A stretch of 64,000 nucleotides of DNA, taken from assembly GCA_038320345.1 (NCBI GenBank), contig JBBQED010000011.1:1-64000 (forward strand), in the 5' to 3' direction. The DNA comes from JBBQED01 sp038320345 (GTDB lineage Bacteria > Bacteroidota > Bacteroidia > AKYH767-A > OLB10). Below, piece by piece: positions 1 through 8,161 of the stretch; the stretch's first letter is position 1; each line of letters begins with the position of its first letter. The notes beneath the pieces were generated by a model, which saw only the letters and a program-made list of their open reading frames with translations, did not search any database and was not told the origin of the DNA. A program made the translations under genes and the position numbers.

Positions 1-985
1 TTCTACATGTGCATGATAGAGTAAACTCATAACTTCTTCACTGAAAAAGAAGGAAAAGGCAATTACAATCATTGCAGGAATTGCAATAAATGAGAATGAA
101 AGTTCAACTAGATCTTGAATTGGCTGTTTTCGTTTGATCATGTGCGAAAACATCGGTAAAAGTAAACCAGAGAATAAATAAGCTATCATATTAGAAGCAT
201 CCAGTAGTCGGTAAGCCTGTGCATATATTCCAGCTTGTTCTGCTCCATCGGGTAACATTCTTTCGAGCATTACGGAATCAATGCGATTGTAAAATGTCAT
301 CAATAAAATCAAAATTGCATATGGATAACTCTGTTTTAAAATGATCAGAAAAAACTGATAATTCCACGTGAGTTTGCTCAATTTTGCTTTAGAAGCTACG
401 AGTAAAAAGGTGATGATCGCCGTGATCGTATACGCTAAGGTTTGTGCCCAAATAAACCATTCTATTTTAAAAGTAGTAGTTGTAAAATGTCCCCAGAGTA
501 GTGCACCACAGATCCCGATCATGATTAAACGGTCGAGGACAGAGATCAGACTATCTGTTTTGAAAAGATGCAATCCTGCAAGGTTGGACCGCAAATAAAG
601 AATGAAGGAAATAAGTGCTTGATTGAGTAACAAGATGCCAAGGATCCACAACTCTGCACCTTTATAGCCAAGAATTAATGCTATGGTGAGACTTATGATA
701 AAATAGATAATAGAAAGGAAAATTCTTAAGATTAAAATACCACTTAAATATTTGTTTAACAGGTGGTTGTGTTGGGCAATATTTCTATTATTATAATTGG
801 TAATCCCAACATCTAATAAGATATTGAACAAAAAAGAAAAATTGAAAAGCGCTGCATAAAGTCCATAGGCTTGAGCGCCTACTGTATTCTGAACTGCCCT
901 ATCAATTCCTAGGATCCAGAAGGGCTTAATCAACAGATTCAGGAAGAGGAGGAAGGCAAGGTTGGTGATGAATTTCCTTTGCATG
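1..985 (-). CDS. Polysaccharide flippase (Wzx/MATE-like), 3' end missing
   Basis: The frame opens with ATG at 985 and stays open to the left edge of the window, giving about 328 residues with no stop. The product is very hydrophobic, with repeated membrane segments. It begins with a short basic N-terminus and a first helix, followed by the TVGAQAYGLYAALFN stretch typical of lipopolysaccharide biosynthesis flippases. This family moves lipid-linked sugar units across the inner membrane for surface polysaccharide assembly. Family members are usually 420-500 residues, so roughly the last quarter is missing. Its start is close to the divergent rnhB gene. The substrate cannot be read from the sequence. 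Confidence 0.85.
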
Positions 986-1071
986 CTTTAGGGGGGCAAA
1001 TTTAGCCCAAATACATTGTGCTGGGATAAATTGTTGTGGTTAACTGAAATATTTTATAGTTTAATGCCCTG

Positions 1072-1677
1072 ATGCTAGAACTTTTTCATAATAAAGAAGT
1101 TTTTGAAGCCGGTGTTGATGAAGCCGGAAGAGGTTGTTTGGCCGGACCGGTAGTAGCGGCAGCTGTAATTTTGCCTCCAGGTATTCACTACGAATGGTAT
1201 GAAGTATTGAATGATTCGAAACAACTTCCTGAAAATCTTCGCAGCAGTTTGCGGACACTTATTGAAAGGGATGCTTTAACGTGGGGAGTAGGGATGGTGA
1301 TGCCAGAAGAAATTGATCAAATTAATATTCTCAATGCAACATATAAAGCAATGCATATTGCGATATCCAAACTTTCACCAGAACCGGAATGTTTGATTAT
1401 TGATGGAAACCGTTTTAATAAATATCAAACAACACCTCATCATTGTATCATAAAAGGTGATGGGAAATATCTTGCTATTGCAGCTGCTTCCGTTTTAGCA
1501 AAAACACATCGTGATGCTTATATGCACGATTTGCATAAACAGTTTCCTCAATATTCTTGGGATCGTAATAAGGCTTATGGGACAGAAGCACATATTCATG
1601 CTATTCATGAATTCGGTTTAACTCCTCATCATCGCCGCAGTTTTCAATTAAAAGATCGCCAGATGAGTTTGTTTTGA
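1072..1677 (+). CDS. rnhB: Ribonuclease HII
   Basis: RNase HII cuts the RNA strand of RNA-DNA hybrids and starts removal of single ribonucleotides from DNA. At 201 residues it has the normal length. The catalytic VDEAGRG motif is at about residues 15-21, followed by LAGPVVAAAVIL. Later blocks LIIDGN and AAASVLAKTHRD carry the other expected acidic residues, and the C-terminal HHRRSF segment is typical. The ATG at 1072 starts 14 residues before the first motif, as usual. It converges on the acetyltransferase gene with a 7-base gap. Confidence 0.96.
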   Translation: MLELFHNKEVFEAGVDEAGRGCLAGPVVAAAVILPPGIHYEWYEVLNDSKQLPENLRSSLRTLIERDALTWGVGMVMPEEIDQINILNATYKAMHIAISKLSPEPECLIIDGNRFNKYQTTPHHCIIKGDGKYLAIAAASVLAKTHRDAYMHDLHKQFPQYSWDRNKAYGTEAHIHAIHEFGLTPHHRRSFQLKDRQMSLF

Positions 1678-1684
1678 AAGAGGA

Positions 1685-2173
1685 TTAAATTTTTTTCATC
1701 ATCCAGATATCACAACTAAAATGTCCGCTATTTCCTACTGGTGCTTTTAATCGTTGAAAGCCAAAATGTTCGTAAAGGCCGATAGCATTTTTTAATTCAG
1801 GCATCGTTTCAAGATAACAGTTTGTGTAGCCGAAATTTTTAGCAGCACTCAAACAATGGTCCATTAGCATTCTTGCGATTCCTTTATTTCGGTGTTCTTT
1901 CCGCAAGTACATTTTTTGCAACTCAACTATTTTTTCTTCCGGATTTCCAATCGGACCAATACCGGCTCCACCTGCTAAATCGCCATCTACTTCAGCGATA
2001 AAATAAGTGGAACCGGATTGTTGATAGAGCTCGAATAAATGATCTGTAGATGGATCAGTAAAAACTGTCCCCGGTTTATTTACTCCAAATTCAGTGAGTG
2101 CGTTACGAATGATTTCAGCTATTACTGGATTATCCTCTTTCGCTATTTCACGAATCTTAACATTCATGGTCAT
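1685..2173 (-). CDS. GNAT family N-acetyltransferase
   Basis: This 162-residue protein has a single GNAT fold, which transfers an acetyl group from acetyl-CoA to an amine. The core is visible: AEVDGDLAGGAGIGPI for the central strands, then LQKMYLRKEHRNKGIARMLM, containing the acetyl-CoA loop pattern R-x-K-G-I-A, and a final YEHFGFQRL motif. Two ATGs lie close together (2173 and 2167), and either could be used. It stands alone between rnhB (convergent) and a T9SS gene. The substrate is unknown. Confidence 0.9.
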   Translation of the reverse strand: MTMNVKIREIAKEDNPVIAEIIRNALTEFGVNKPGTVFTDPSTDHLFELYQQSGSTYFIAEVDGDLAGGAGIGPIGNPEEKIVELQKMYLRKEHRNKGIARMLMDHCLSAAKNFGYTNCYLETMPELKNAIGLYEHFGFQRLKAPVGNSGHFSCDIWMMKKI

Positions 2174-2195
2174 TCGTTAATCTATATATCCAAAA

Positions 2196-4505
2196 TTATT
2201 GGATGACTAATTTAAATGTTTGAAATTCGTTACCACTCATGACCTCTATGAAATAAATTCCCGCAGCATAGTGGAAATTATATTTCTGCGTAAAACTTCC
2301 CGCAATTAAAGTATCACTCCACAATAATTTCCCACTGATTTCATGGATTGCAATTTTTGTAGTGGAGGCTGTTTTTTTCAGTTGTAATGTAAACTCTCCC
2401 GAAGTTGGATTCGGGAATACACTAGCAATATTATTCCCTTCAATTGCAGAAATCCCAACATTGGTAACGGTAAATATTGCTGAAGTAATACTGCATCCAT
2501 TTTGATCGGTGATCACCACTTGGTAATCTCCGTTTCCAGTTACAGGAATCACAGAATCATTCACTGCAATAGGAGTTTGATTATAAGTCCATGAATAAGA
2601 ATATCCTCCAACGGTTGTGAGAATAAGTCCGTTTTGTGTGATAGTAGGAACTGATAACGGAGGATAAATAATGATGGATACGTCGTTTGAAAGTGCAGTT
2701 CCACATTGATTGTACGAATTTAAGTTATAGACACCTGATTGATTCGCATAAATACTGTTATTTACTGCTCCAAAGATAGAATTGCCACCTAATGTCCATT
2801 GATAATTTACTCCGATGATAGGACTTCCAATAAGTTGTGTTGAATCACCAAAACAAAGTGTTGTATCATTTGCTGTAATTACTGATGCTGTCGCAAGTGA
2901 AATTTCTGTTGCTGAAATCGCATTCGATATACTTACTCCACAATTATTAATCGTTTGCAATTCATAAATCCCCGCTTGTAAAACATAAAGATCAGTACTT
3001 GTATTTCCAGTTAGTGCATTTCCACTTTCAGTCCACTGATAAGTAACATTATTAACCACACTTCCCGTTAGCTGAACTGAATCACCAGTACAGAAATCAA
3101 TATTTCCATTTGCAGTAATTACACTCACTTCCGGTAAACTATCAACAGTTATTGTGATGATGTTCGAGCTATTTCCACCGCAAATATTACTGGTAACTAA
3201 AGTATAATCTCCTGCTGTAGTAGCAGAAAAAGTAGTAGTAGTAGCACCAATTATTGAGGAACCATTTAATTCCCAATTGTAAGCAACAGCACTTACTGCA
3301 GTTCCATTTAGCTGAACAGAATCACCTAAGCAAAATTGCGTATTTCCTACACTGCTAATCATACTTGCAGCAGGAACTCCATTAAAGATTTCAATATCAA
3401 TTCCGTTATCAGGTCCCGTAACTGCAGGACTAGTTCCGCTAAATCTTACCCGATATCCGGTGCCTGCAGGAGTATTGGCAGGTATTGTAACTGTAATTGT
3501 TCCTGATTGAGCTGAAGTAACTGAACCAATATTTATAGCATTCGTGAAATCACCATTTGCATCAGAAAGAAATGCATTGAAGGTATTCCCAGACTGGAAT
3601 ACATTTCCAACATTAAATGTTCCCTGACGCGTATAAGGTAAAGTATAAGTACTACCTGCACAAAAAGCTAATGGTTGAACTCCTGGAAATATTGTTAAAT
3701 AGTCATCACGGAAACGAATTGCAGAGACTACTTCGAAACCAAAAATTTCAGTAGTCGTGATTTGCAATTCAGGTACAATTTCTCCATTTACAAGCCATTT
3801 ATATTCCCGACTGATTGGTCGGTCTATGTTTAGATTAAGTCCCAATGAATCAAGACTGATGGTATCATGTCCGATAATTGTTGTTTTAACACGTAGGGCA
3901 TTGTACGTCCCTCTTGGAGTAATCAATGTACCCCAACCATCAGCATTATTGGTTCGCGTTTGATTATAGCCATAGTAAATTGTCCCTGCTAATGCAATAT
4001 TCCAAGCAGAAGCTGAAGTATCCTGATTCCCGAAGTTTAAGGGAAAATTATAGACTACATCTTTCTGTGAAAATGCAACCGGCAGAGGAATGCCTTGAAA
4101 TTCTGCACCTAATCCTACTTGTTTATAAGAGGATGCTGATTTATAATAAAAATTATACGGATTGGTAATATTAATAATAGGATTCGCAGGAAAAGGTGTT
4201 CCCGGCGTTGCAATATTTGCACGGTTGGTATTGAATGGAAGATTCGCAAAATATAGTGCATATACAAAGTTTGTAGTGCTTACATTTAAAAATTGATCTA
4301 CCTCTTGACTTTGATTCCGAAGATTGGAAAAATCCCAACTGTGATTAGGACCTGTTGCTTGATAATTCAGGCCTAAAGGAGCCTGTGAAACCGTTAACCT
4401 AGCAGTATCACCTGCAGAAGGAAGATCTACTGAAGAAATAGTAATTTGAGCCTGAGAGTAAGTTTGAATTAATAATACAATTAGTAAGAGTCGAAATGTT
4501 TTCAT
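2196..4505 (-). CDS. T9SS-secreted protein with tandem Ig-like repeats
   Basis: This 769-residue secreted protein begins with a signal peptide (about residues 1-20, ending SQAQ). The first 270 residues have no recognised domain. A possible beta-sandwich at about 275-375 is followed by three clear tandem repeats of about 80 residues, each beginning F/LC-x-GDS-x-QL and ending near CG. A weaker fourth repeat follows. The C-terminus has the T9SS sorting pattern (SVFPNPTSGEFTLQL, then a final short strand), so export through the Por system and surface attachment or release are expected. It is probably an adhesin or structural surface protein. No catalytic motif was seen. Confidence 0.88.
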   Translation of the reverse strand: MKTFRLLLIVLLIQTYSQAQITISSVDLPSAGDTARLTVSQAPLGLNYQATGPNHSWDFSNLRNQSQEVDQFLNVSTTNFVYALYFANLPFNTNRANIATPGTPFPANPIINITNPYNFYYKSASSYKQVGLGAEFQGIPLPVAFSQKDVVYNFPLNFGNQDTSASAWNIALAGTIYYGYNQTRTNNADGWGTLITPRGTYNALRVKTTIIGHDTISLDSLGLNLNIDRPISREYKWLVNGEIVPELQITTTEIFGFEVVSAIRFRDDYLTIFPGVQPLAFCAGSTYTLPYTRQGTFNVGNVFQSGNTFNAFLSDANGDFTNAINIGSVTSAQSGTITVTIPANTPAGTGYRVRFSGTSPAVTGPDNGIDIEIFNGVPAASMISSVGNTQFCLGDSVQLNGTAVSAVAYNWELNGSSIIGATTTTFSATTAGDYTLVTSNICGGNSSNIITITVDSLPEVSVITANGNIDFCTGDSVQLTGSVVNNVTYQWTESGNALTGNTSTDLYVLQAGIYELQTINNCGVSISNAISATEISLATASVITANDTTLCFGDSTQLIGSPIIGVNYQWTLGGNSIFGAVNNSIYANQSGVYNLNSYNQCGTALSNDVSIIIYPPLSVPTITQNGLILTTVGGYSYSWTYNQTPIAVNDSVIPVTGNGDYQVVITDQNGCSITSAIFTVTNVGISAIEGNNIASVFPNPTSGEFTLQLKKTASTTKIAIHEISGKLLWSDTLIAGSFTQKYNFHYAAGIYFIEVMSGNEFQTFKLVIQ

Positions 4506-4701
4506 AAGAGTAGTTTAGGTAAAGTGAATTTACTTTTTTTATTTTGTTCCTGCCAATTTATTTGGGAAATATACCTTTTGACAGGGTGAGTAGAGAATTT
4601 TAGAAAGAAAGCAATGATTGGAAGGATGATTATTTTACTATTTCAATGGGATATCCATTACAAAAAAGGAGGTATTTCTATAATTCAGAAAAAAGAGAGC
4701 A

Positions 4702-5286
4702 TTATTTCTTTTTCGTTAACTCATCATGGTAGATTCTGATGAGACGGGCCAATGAATCATTATACTGGAGTTTAATGTAGGTAGTATTGATTCCAGGGTA
4801 TTTACTATTCGCCCAATTTTCAAAAGACTCCCACCGAAGGTCATTTTTTACCATGGATGCATTGTAGCCTCTCAAAGTATCAATTTGCAATTCCATGATT
4901 TTATCCTTTTTGAAAAGAAAGGTATAGGTAAAGGGTTGTTCAGGAAGCCCTATATAAGTTACAAGATCGCTGGTATTAGTAACATACACTCTGATATAAT
5001 CTACTTTTACTTTTGTTGAATCGATACGCGAAATAGGATGTAGGGGAGAACGGTTTTTGGTTCTAAAGAAGTAAGATTCTTTATATCGATTCTTACCTCC
5101 GTAAAGAGTTCTCACAACAAAACTATCAGTGGTCATTGCTGCCGCTTCATTAAAGCGTGATTCGTTGAGTGCAGTAATAAAGCCTGTTGCTGTTTGTCGA
5201 TGCAGATCATCTTGGGTAACAACAATCAGGGGAAGTAAAATTGCAATTGAAAAGAGTAAATATTTTAAGGGGCTGAAAGAATTCAT
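4702..5286 (-). CDS. Small secreted protein, possible NTF2/SnoaL-like fold
   Basis: Not recognised with certainty. The frame extends upstream to a TTG at 5334, but the ATG at 5286 places a good signal peptide at the N-terminus (hydrophobic run about residues 7-22), so it was chosen and gives 194 residues. The mature part is polar and rich in beta-strand patterns. It begins TATGFITALNESRFNEAAAM, which resembles the opening helix of NTF2/SnoaL-type domains. There is no T9SS sorting domain or lipobox, so a periplasmic location is likely. It stands alone between two T9SS genes, with a terminator upstream that separates it from the LamG gene. Confidence 0.6.
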   Translation of the reverse strand: MNSFSPLKYLLFSIAILLPLIVVTQDDLHRQTATGFITALNESRFNEAAAMTTDSFVVRTLYGGKNRYKESYFFRTKNRSPLHPISRIDSTKVKVDYIRVYVTNTSDLVTYIGLPEQPFTYTFLFKKDKIMELQIDTLRGYNASMVKNDLRWESFENWANSKYPGINTTYIKLQYNDSLARLIRIYHDELTKKK

Positions 5287-5383
5287 TGAAGGAGATCTGA
5301 TTTTATAAAGTTCACGTGTAAAGGTATCTTTCAAAATTCATGAATTCCCTGTTTCAGAACTTAGTTTTTAGCACTTTAAAGTT

Positions 5384-5417
5384 CAAAACCCCGAAAGAAC
5401 TGGTTTTCGGGGTTTTG
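5384..5417 (-). terminator. Rho-independent terminator after the LamG gene
   Basis: A perfect 13-bp stem (CAAAACCCCGAAA pairing with TTTCGGGGTTTTG) with an 8-base loop lies just downstream of the minus-strand gene ending at 5451. Read on the minus strand, the stem ends in a run of T. An outer AAGTTCAA/TTGAACTT pair extends it. Confidence 0.85.
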
Positions 5418-5450
5418 ATGAGTTGAACTTATGTTTGATAAGTTGAGATG

Positions 5451-6680
5451 TTATTCCAGCATGATCCGAATGGTGCTTTGTGCATTTTTCTGATCGCTTA
5501 CTATCAATAGGTAAATTCCTTTTTGAAGAGTTCCGATATTCAATGCAATTGTATTGCTTCCATTTCCAGATTCTTGTGTGACATAGCGTCCGGTGAGATC
5601 GTTGATCAAAACATGGTCAATAATGCCAGTTGACGAAATGATATTGACTTGTCCAGATGAACGTTGTATCTGATAATGACTATCATTCCCGATTTCTTCA
5701 ATTCCTACTCCAACGCCAGTTACAATATACACGCCTGAGGTAGCTGAACATCCCAGTGAATCAGTTACAGTAACAGTATAATTACCATTTTGTGCAGCAG
5801 TATAAACTTGATTGGTGGCATTAAGAACTGGAACTCCATTCAAATTCCACTGATAGCCAGCGGCGGCAGTTGATGTTAAAACGATTCCGTTAGGAATGAT
5901 GAATGGAGTGGTGGCACTATTTGTAAATGGAACTACAGTCGACCAAGTAGCTCCTGAAAGTGTACCGTTATTCCCGCTAGTACTTAAATCAACAGTACTG
6001 GTTCCAGTATTTTCATTTAATCTCCAATAACCGATCAACCCTGTTTGTCCTGCAGGATCTATATGGTTGGGATATCGGGCTAACAATTCGGAGTCAGACA
6101 ATGCACGATCCCAAACTCTTACTTCATCGATTTTACCAGTCCAATATCGTTGTACTCCGAATTGATTCGGATCTGAAAGTTTTCCGATAGCAGGAGGGAA
6201 AGCGGAAGCTTGAACCATTGTTCCTGGTTGGTAATTAGTGGCTACCCGGATTCCATTGATATAAAGTCGTATGGAATCTCCATCATAACTCCCGGCAACA
6301 TGATACCAGGTATTCAACACCATAGAACTTGTTGGGCCCACAGTTTCTACCCAACTAGTGGGAATGCCAGTTGTGTCAACACAAGCAATGTTGAATGATA
6401 ATTGACCATTATTTCCTGCTCTAAGCACAAAGCCTTGTTCGCCGGAACTCCAGCTGTGCTTGCAAAATATCGTACCGTCAAATACATTAAATGCCCAAGA
6501 GGTGGCATTGATCCAAGCCTCAACAGTAACACCATTTACAGGATCTAGTCCGTTGTTAGAACTGAAAGACACATACGATGATGTTCCGTTGAAGGATAAT
6601 GAACTGGAATTGGTAATACAAGGCTGGGCAAAGGAAGAAAAGCCTGCACAGCAGAGTAAAATAGTAAGTAATCTTTTCAT
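5451..6680 (-). CDS. T9SS-secreted LamG-domain protein
   Basis: The 409-residue product has a signal peptide (about 1-18, ending SFAQ). A LamG/concanavalin-like jelly roll follows at about 25-225, with typical pieces such as VTVEAWINATSW, WYHVAGSYDGDSIRLYING and GKIDEVRVWDRALSDSEL. A short Ig-like segment with YQWNLNGVPV lies at about 265-320, and a C-terminal sorting-type domain follows at about 330-409. LamG domains bind glycans or matrix components, so a surface adhesion or polymer-binding role fits, but no ligand can be assigned. It is transcribed alone and ends at a strong terminator. Confidence 0.88.
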   Translation of the reverse strand: MKRLLTILLCCAGFSSFAQPCITNSSSLSFNGTSSYVSFSSNNGLDPVNGVTVEAWINATSWAFNVFDGTIFCKHSWSSGEQGFVLRAGNNGQLSFNIACVDTTGIPTSWVETVGPTSSMVLNTWYHVAGSYDGDSIRLYINGIRVATNYQPGTMVQASAFPPAIGKLSDPNQFGVQRYWTGKIDEVRVWDRALSDSELLARYPNHIDPAGQTGLIGYWRLNENTGTSTVDLSTSGNNGTLSGATWSTVVPFTNSATTPFIIPNGIVLTSTAAAGYQWNLNGVPVLNATNQVYTAAQNGNYTVTVTDSLGCSATSGVYIVTGVGVGIEEIGNDSHYQIQRSSGQVNIISSTGIIDHVLINDLTGRYVTQESGNGSNTIALNIGTLQKGIYLLIVSDQKNAQSTIRIMLE

Positions 6681-6834
6681 GGTTTTGTTGAGTTGGTGAC
6701 CGAAATTAAGTAAAAACTAAGGATTCTTAAAGTTCTGAGCTTTATTTATTTCAAAATCGAATCGAACGACAAAAAGACTACAACAATTTGTAGAATGAAT
6801 TTTAATGTTAGCCATAATTAAGTTTAGCAGGTAG

Positions 6835-6842
6835 TATATTTG
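6835..6842 (+). promoter_or_regulatory. -7 promoter box of queA
   Basis: TATATTTG matches the Bacteroidota -7 consensus TAnnTTTG. No good -33 TTTG is visible at the usual distance. The box ends only 8 bases before the queA ATG, so the mRNA leader would be extremely short or absent. Confidence 0.5.
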
Positions 6843-6850
6843 TACTCCTT

Positions 6851-8077
6851 ATGCATGACCCACGAAAAATTTCGATTCTCGATTACCACTATCAACTTCC
6901 GGAAGAAAAAATTGCTCATTTTCCAATTAAGAATCGCGATCATTCCAAATTACTAGTTTATAAGAAGGGTGTAATTAACGCTGCTTTTTTTCATGAATTA
7001 GCGGAGTATCTTCCCGATTCTGCTTGGCTAATTTTTAACAATACTAGAGTCGTTCATGCACGGATAAACTTTCAAAAAGAAACTGGTGCTCAGATTGAAA
7101 TTTTTTGTCTGGAGCCAGAAAATACCATCTCTGTAGAACTTGCCTTTAAACAAACAGAATCTGTTCGGTGGCATTGTATGTTGGGAAATGCAAAACGTTG
7201 GAAGGAGGGAATACTTAGTAAGGTTATAAAAAATGATGCCGGAGAAATTACTTTGAATGCAGAAAAAATTCAACAGTCAGATAAGGATACCTTGATTAAG
7301 TTTTCATGGAGTCCACCGCATTATTCTTTTTCTGAAATATTATTGTATACTGGATTACTTCCTTTACCACCCTATATGAACCGGATGGCAGATCAGGAAG
7401 ATGAATTGCGTTACAATACGGTGTATTCGAAGTATGAAGGGTCCGTTGCTGCACCAACTGCCGGATTACATTTCACTTCTCAATTATTGAATCAACTCAC
7501 GGCGCAGAATATTCTGACTTCTGAAATCACCTTGCATGTAGGAGCAGGAACATTTAAACCGGTAAAAGCATTAAGGATGCAAGATCATGAAATGCATGCC
7601 GAGCGAATTTTAGTGGATCTTGACTTTTTAACCAAACTCGCTACTCTGATCGATCTGAAAAAGGTGATTCCCGTAGGAACCACATCAATGCGTACACTAG
7701 AGAGTTTGTATTGGTTTGGAATGAAATTAAAATATTCAACAAATGAAAATCCTGAATTTTTTATTCAGCAATGGGAACCCTATCAGTATCAAGCGGAACA
7801 ATTGATTTCTCCTAAAGAGGCTATTCAACTGGTAGTTGATTATCTGATAAGCAACGATGAAACCCAGTTGAGTGGTTATACTCAAATAATAATTGCGCCA
7901 GGATATTCTTTTAAAATTGCAGATGCATTAATCACGAATTTTCATCAGCCTGGAAGTACTTTGTTATTATTGGTGGCAGCACTTATTGGAGAGAGATGGA
8001 AAGATGTTTACGATTATGCACTCGAAAATAATTTTCGTTTCTTAAGTTACGGAGATAGTTCTTTGTTGATCCCGTAG
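6851..8077 (+). CDS. queA: tRNA preQ1(34) S-adenosylmethionine ribosyltransferase-isomerase
   Basis: QueA transfers the ribosyl part of SAM to preQ1 at tRNA position 34, forming epoxyqueuosine, the next-to-last step of queuosine synthesis. The family signature runs the length of the protein: LPEEKIAHFP near the start, LIFNNTRVVHARI, SVAAPTAGLHFT, LHVGAGTFKPV, and IITNFHQPGSTLLLLVAAL (here as LITNFHQPGS) near the C-terminus. At 408 residues it is somewhat longer than the enterobacterial enzyme. The extra length lies in the central region. It is a single-gene unit in this window, with no other queuosine gene nearby. Confidence 0.95.
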   Translation: MHDPRKISILDYHYQLPEEKIAHFPIKNRDHSKLLVYKKGVINAAFFHELAEYLPDSAWLIFNNTRVVHARINFQKETGAQIEIFCLEPENTISVELAFKQTESVRWHCMLGNAKRWKEGILSKVIKNDAGEITLNAEKIQQSDKDTLIKFSWSPPHYSFSEILLYTGLLPLPPYMNRMADQEDELRYNTVYSKYEGSVAAPTAGLHFTSQLLNQLTAQNILTSEITLHVGAGTFKPVKALRMQDHEMHAERILVDLDFLTKLATLIDLKKVIPVGTTSMRTLESLYWFGMKLKYSTNENPEFFIQQWEPYQYQAEQLISPKEAIQLVVDYLISNDETQLSGYTQIIIAPGYSFKIADALITNFHQPGSTLLLLVAALIGERWKDVYDYALENNFRFLSYGDSSLLIP

Positions 8078-8161
8078 CTTTACGTTGCTAAATTGGAATG
8101 TGAATTAGTGAATTGCGGAAAGTCTAAGGTAAACTCAACTAACTTTGTTCCTATTAGTGCA

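Noticed and set aside
368..598. Open frame on the plus strand inside the flippase gene
   Set aside because: It is antisense to a continuous flippase frame that runs from 985 to the window edge and shows clear family sequence.
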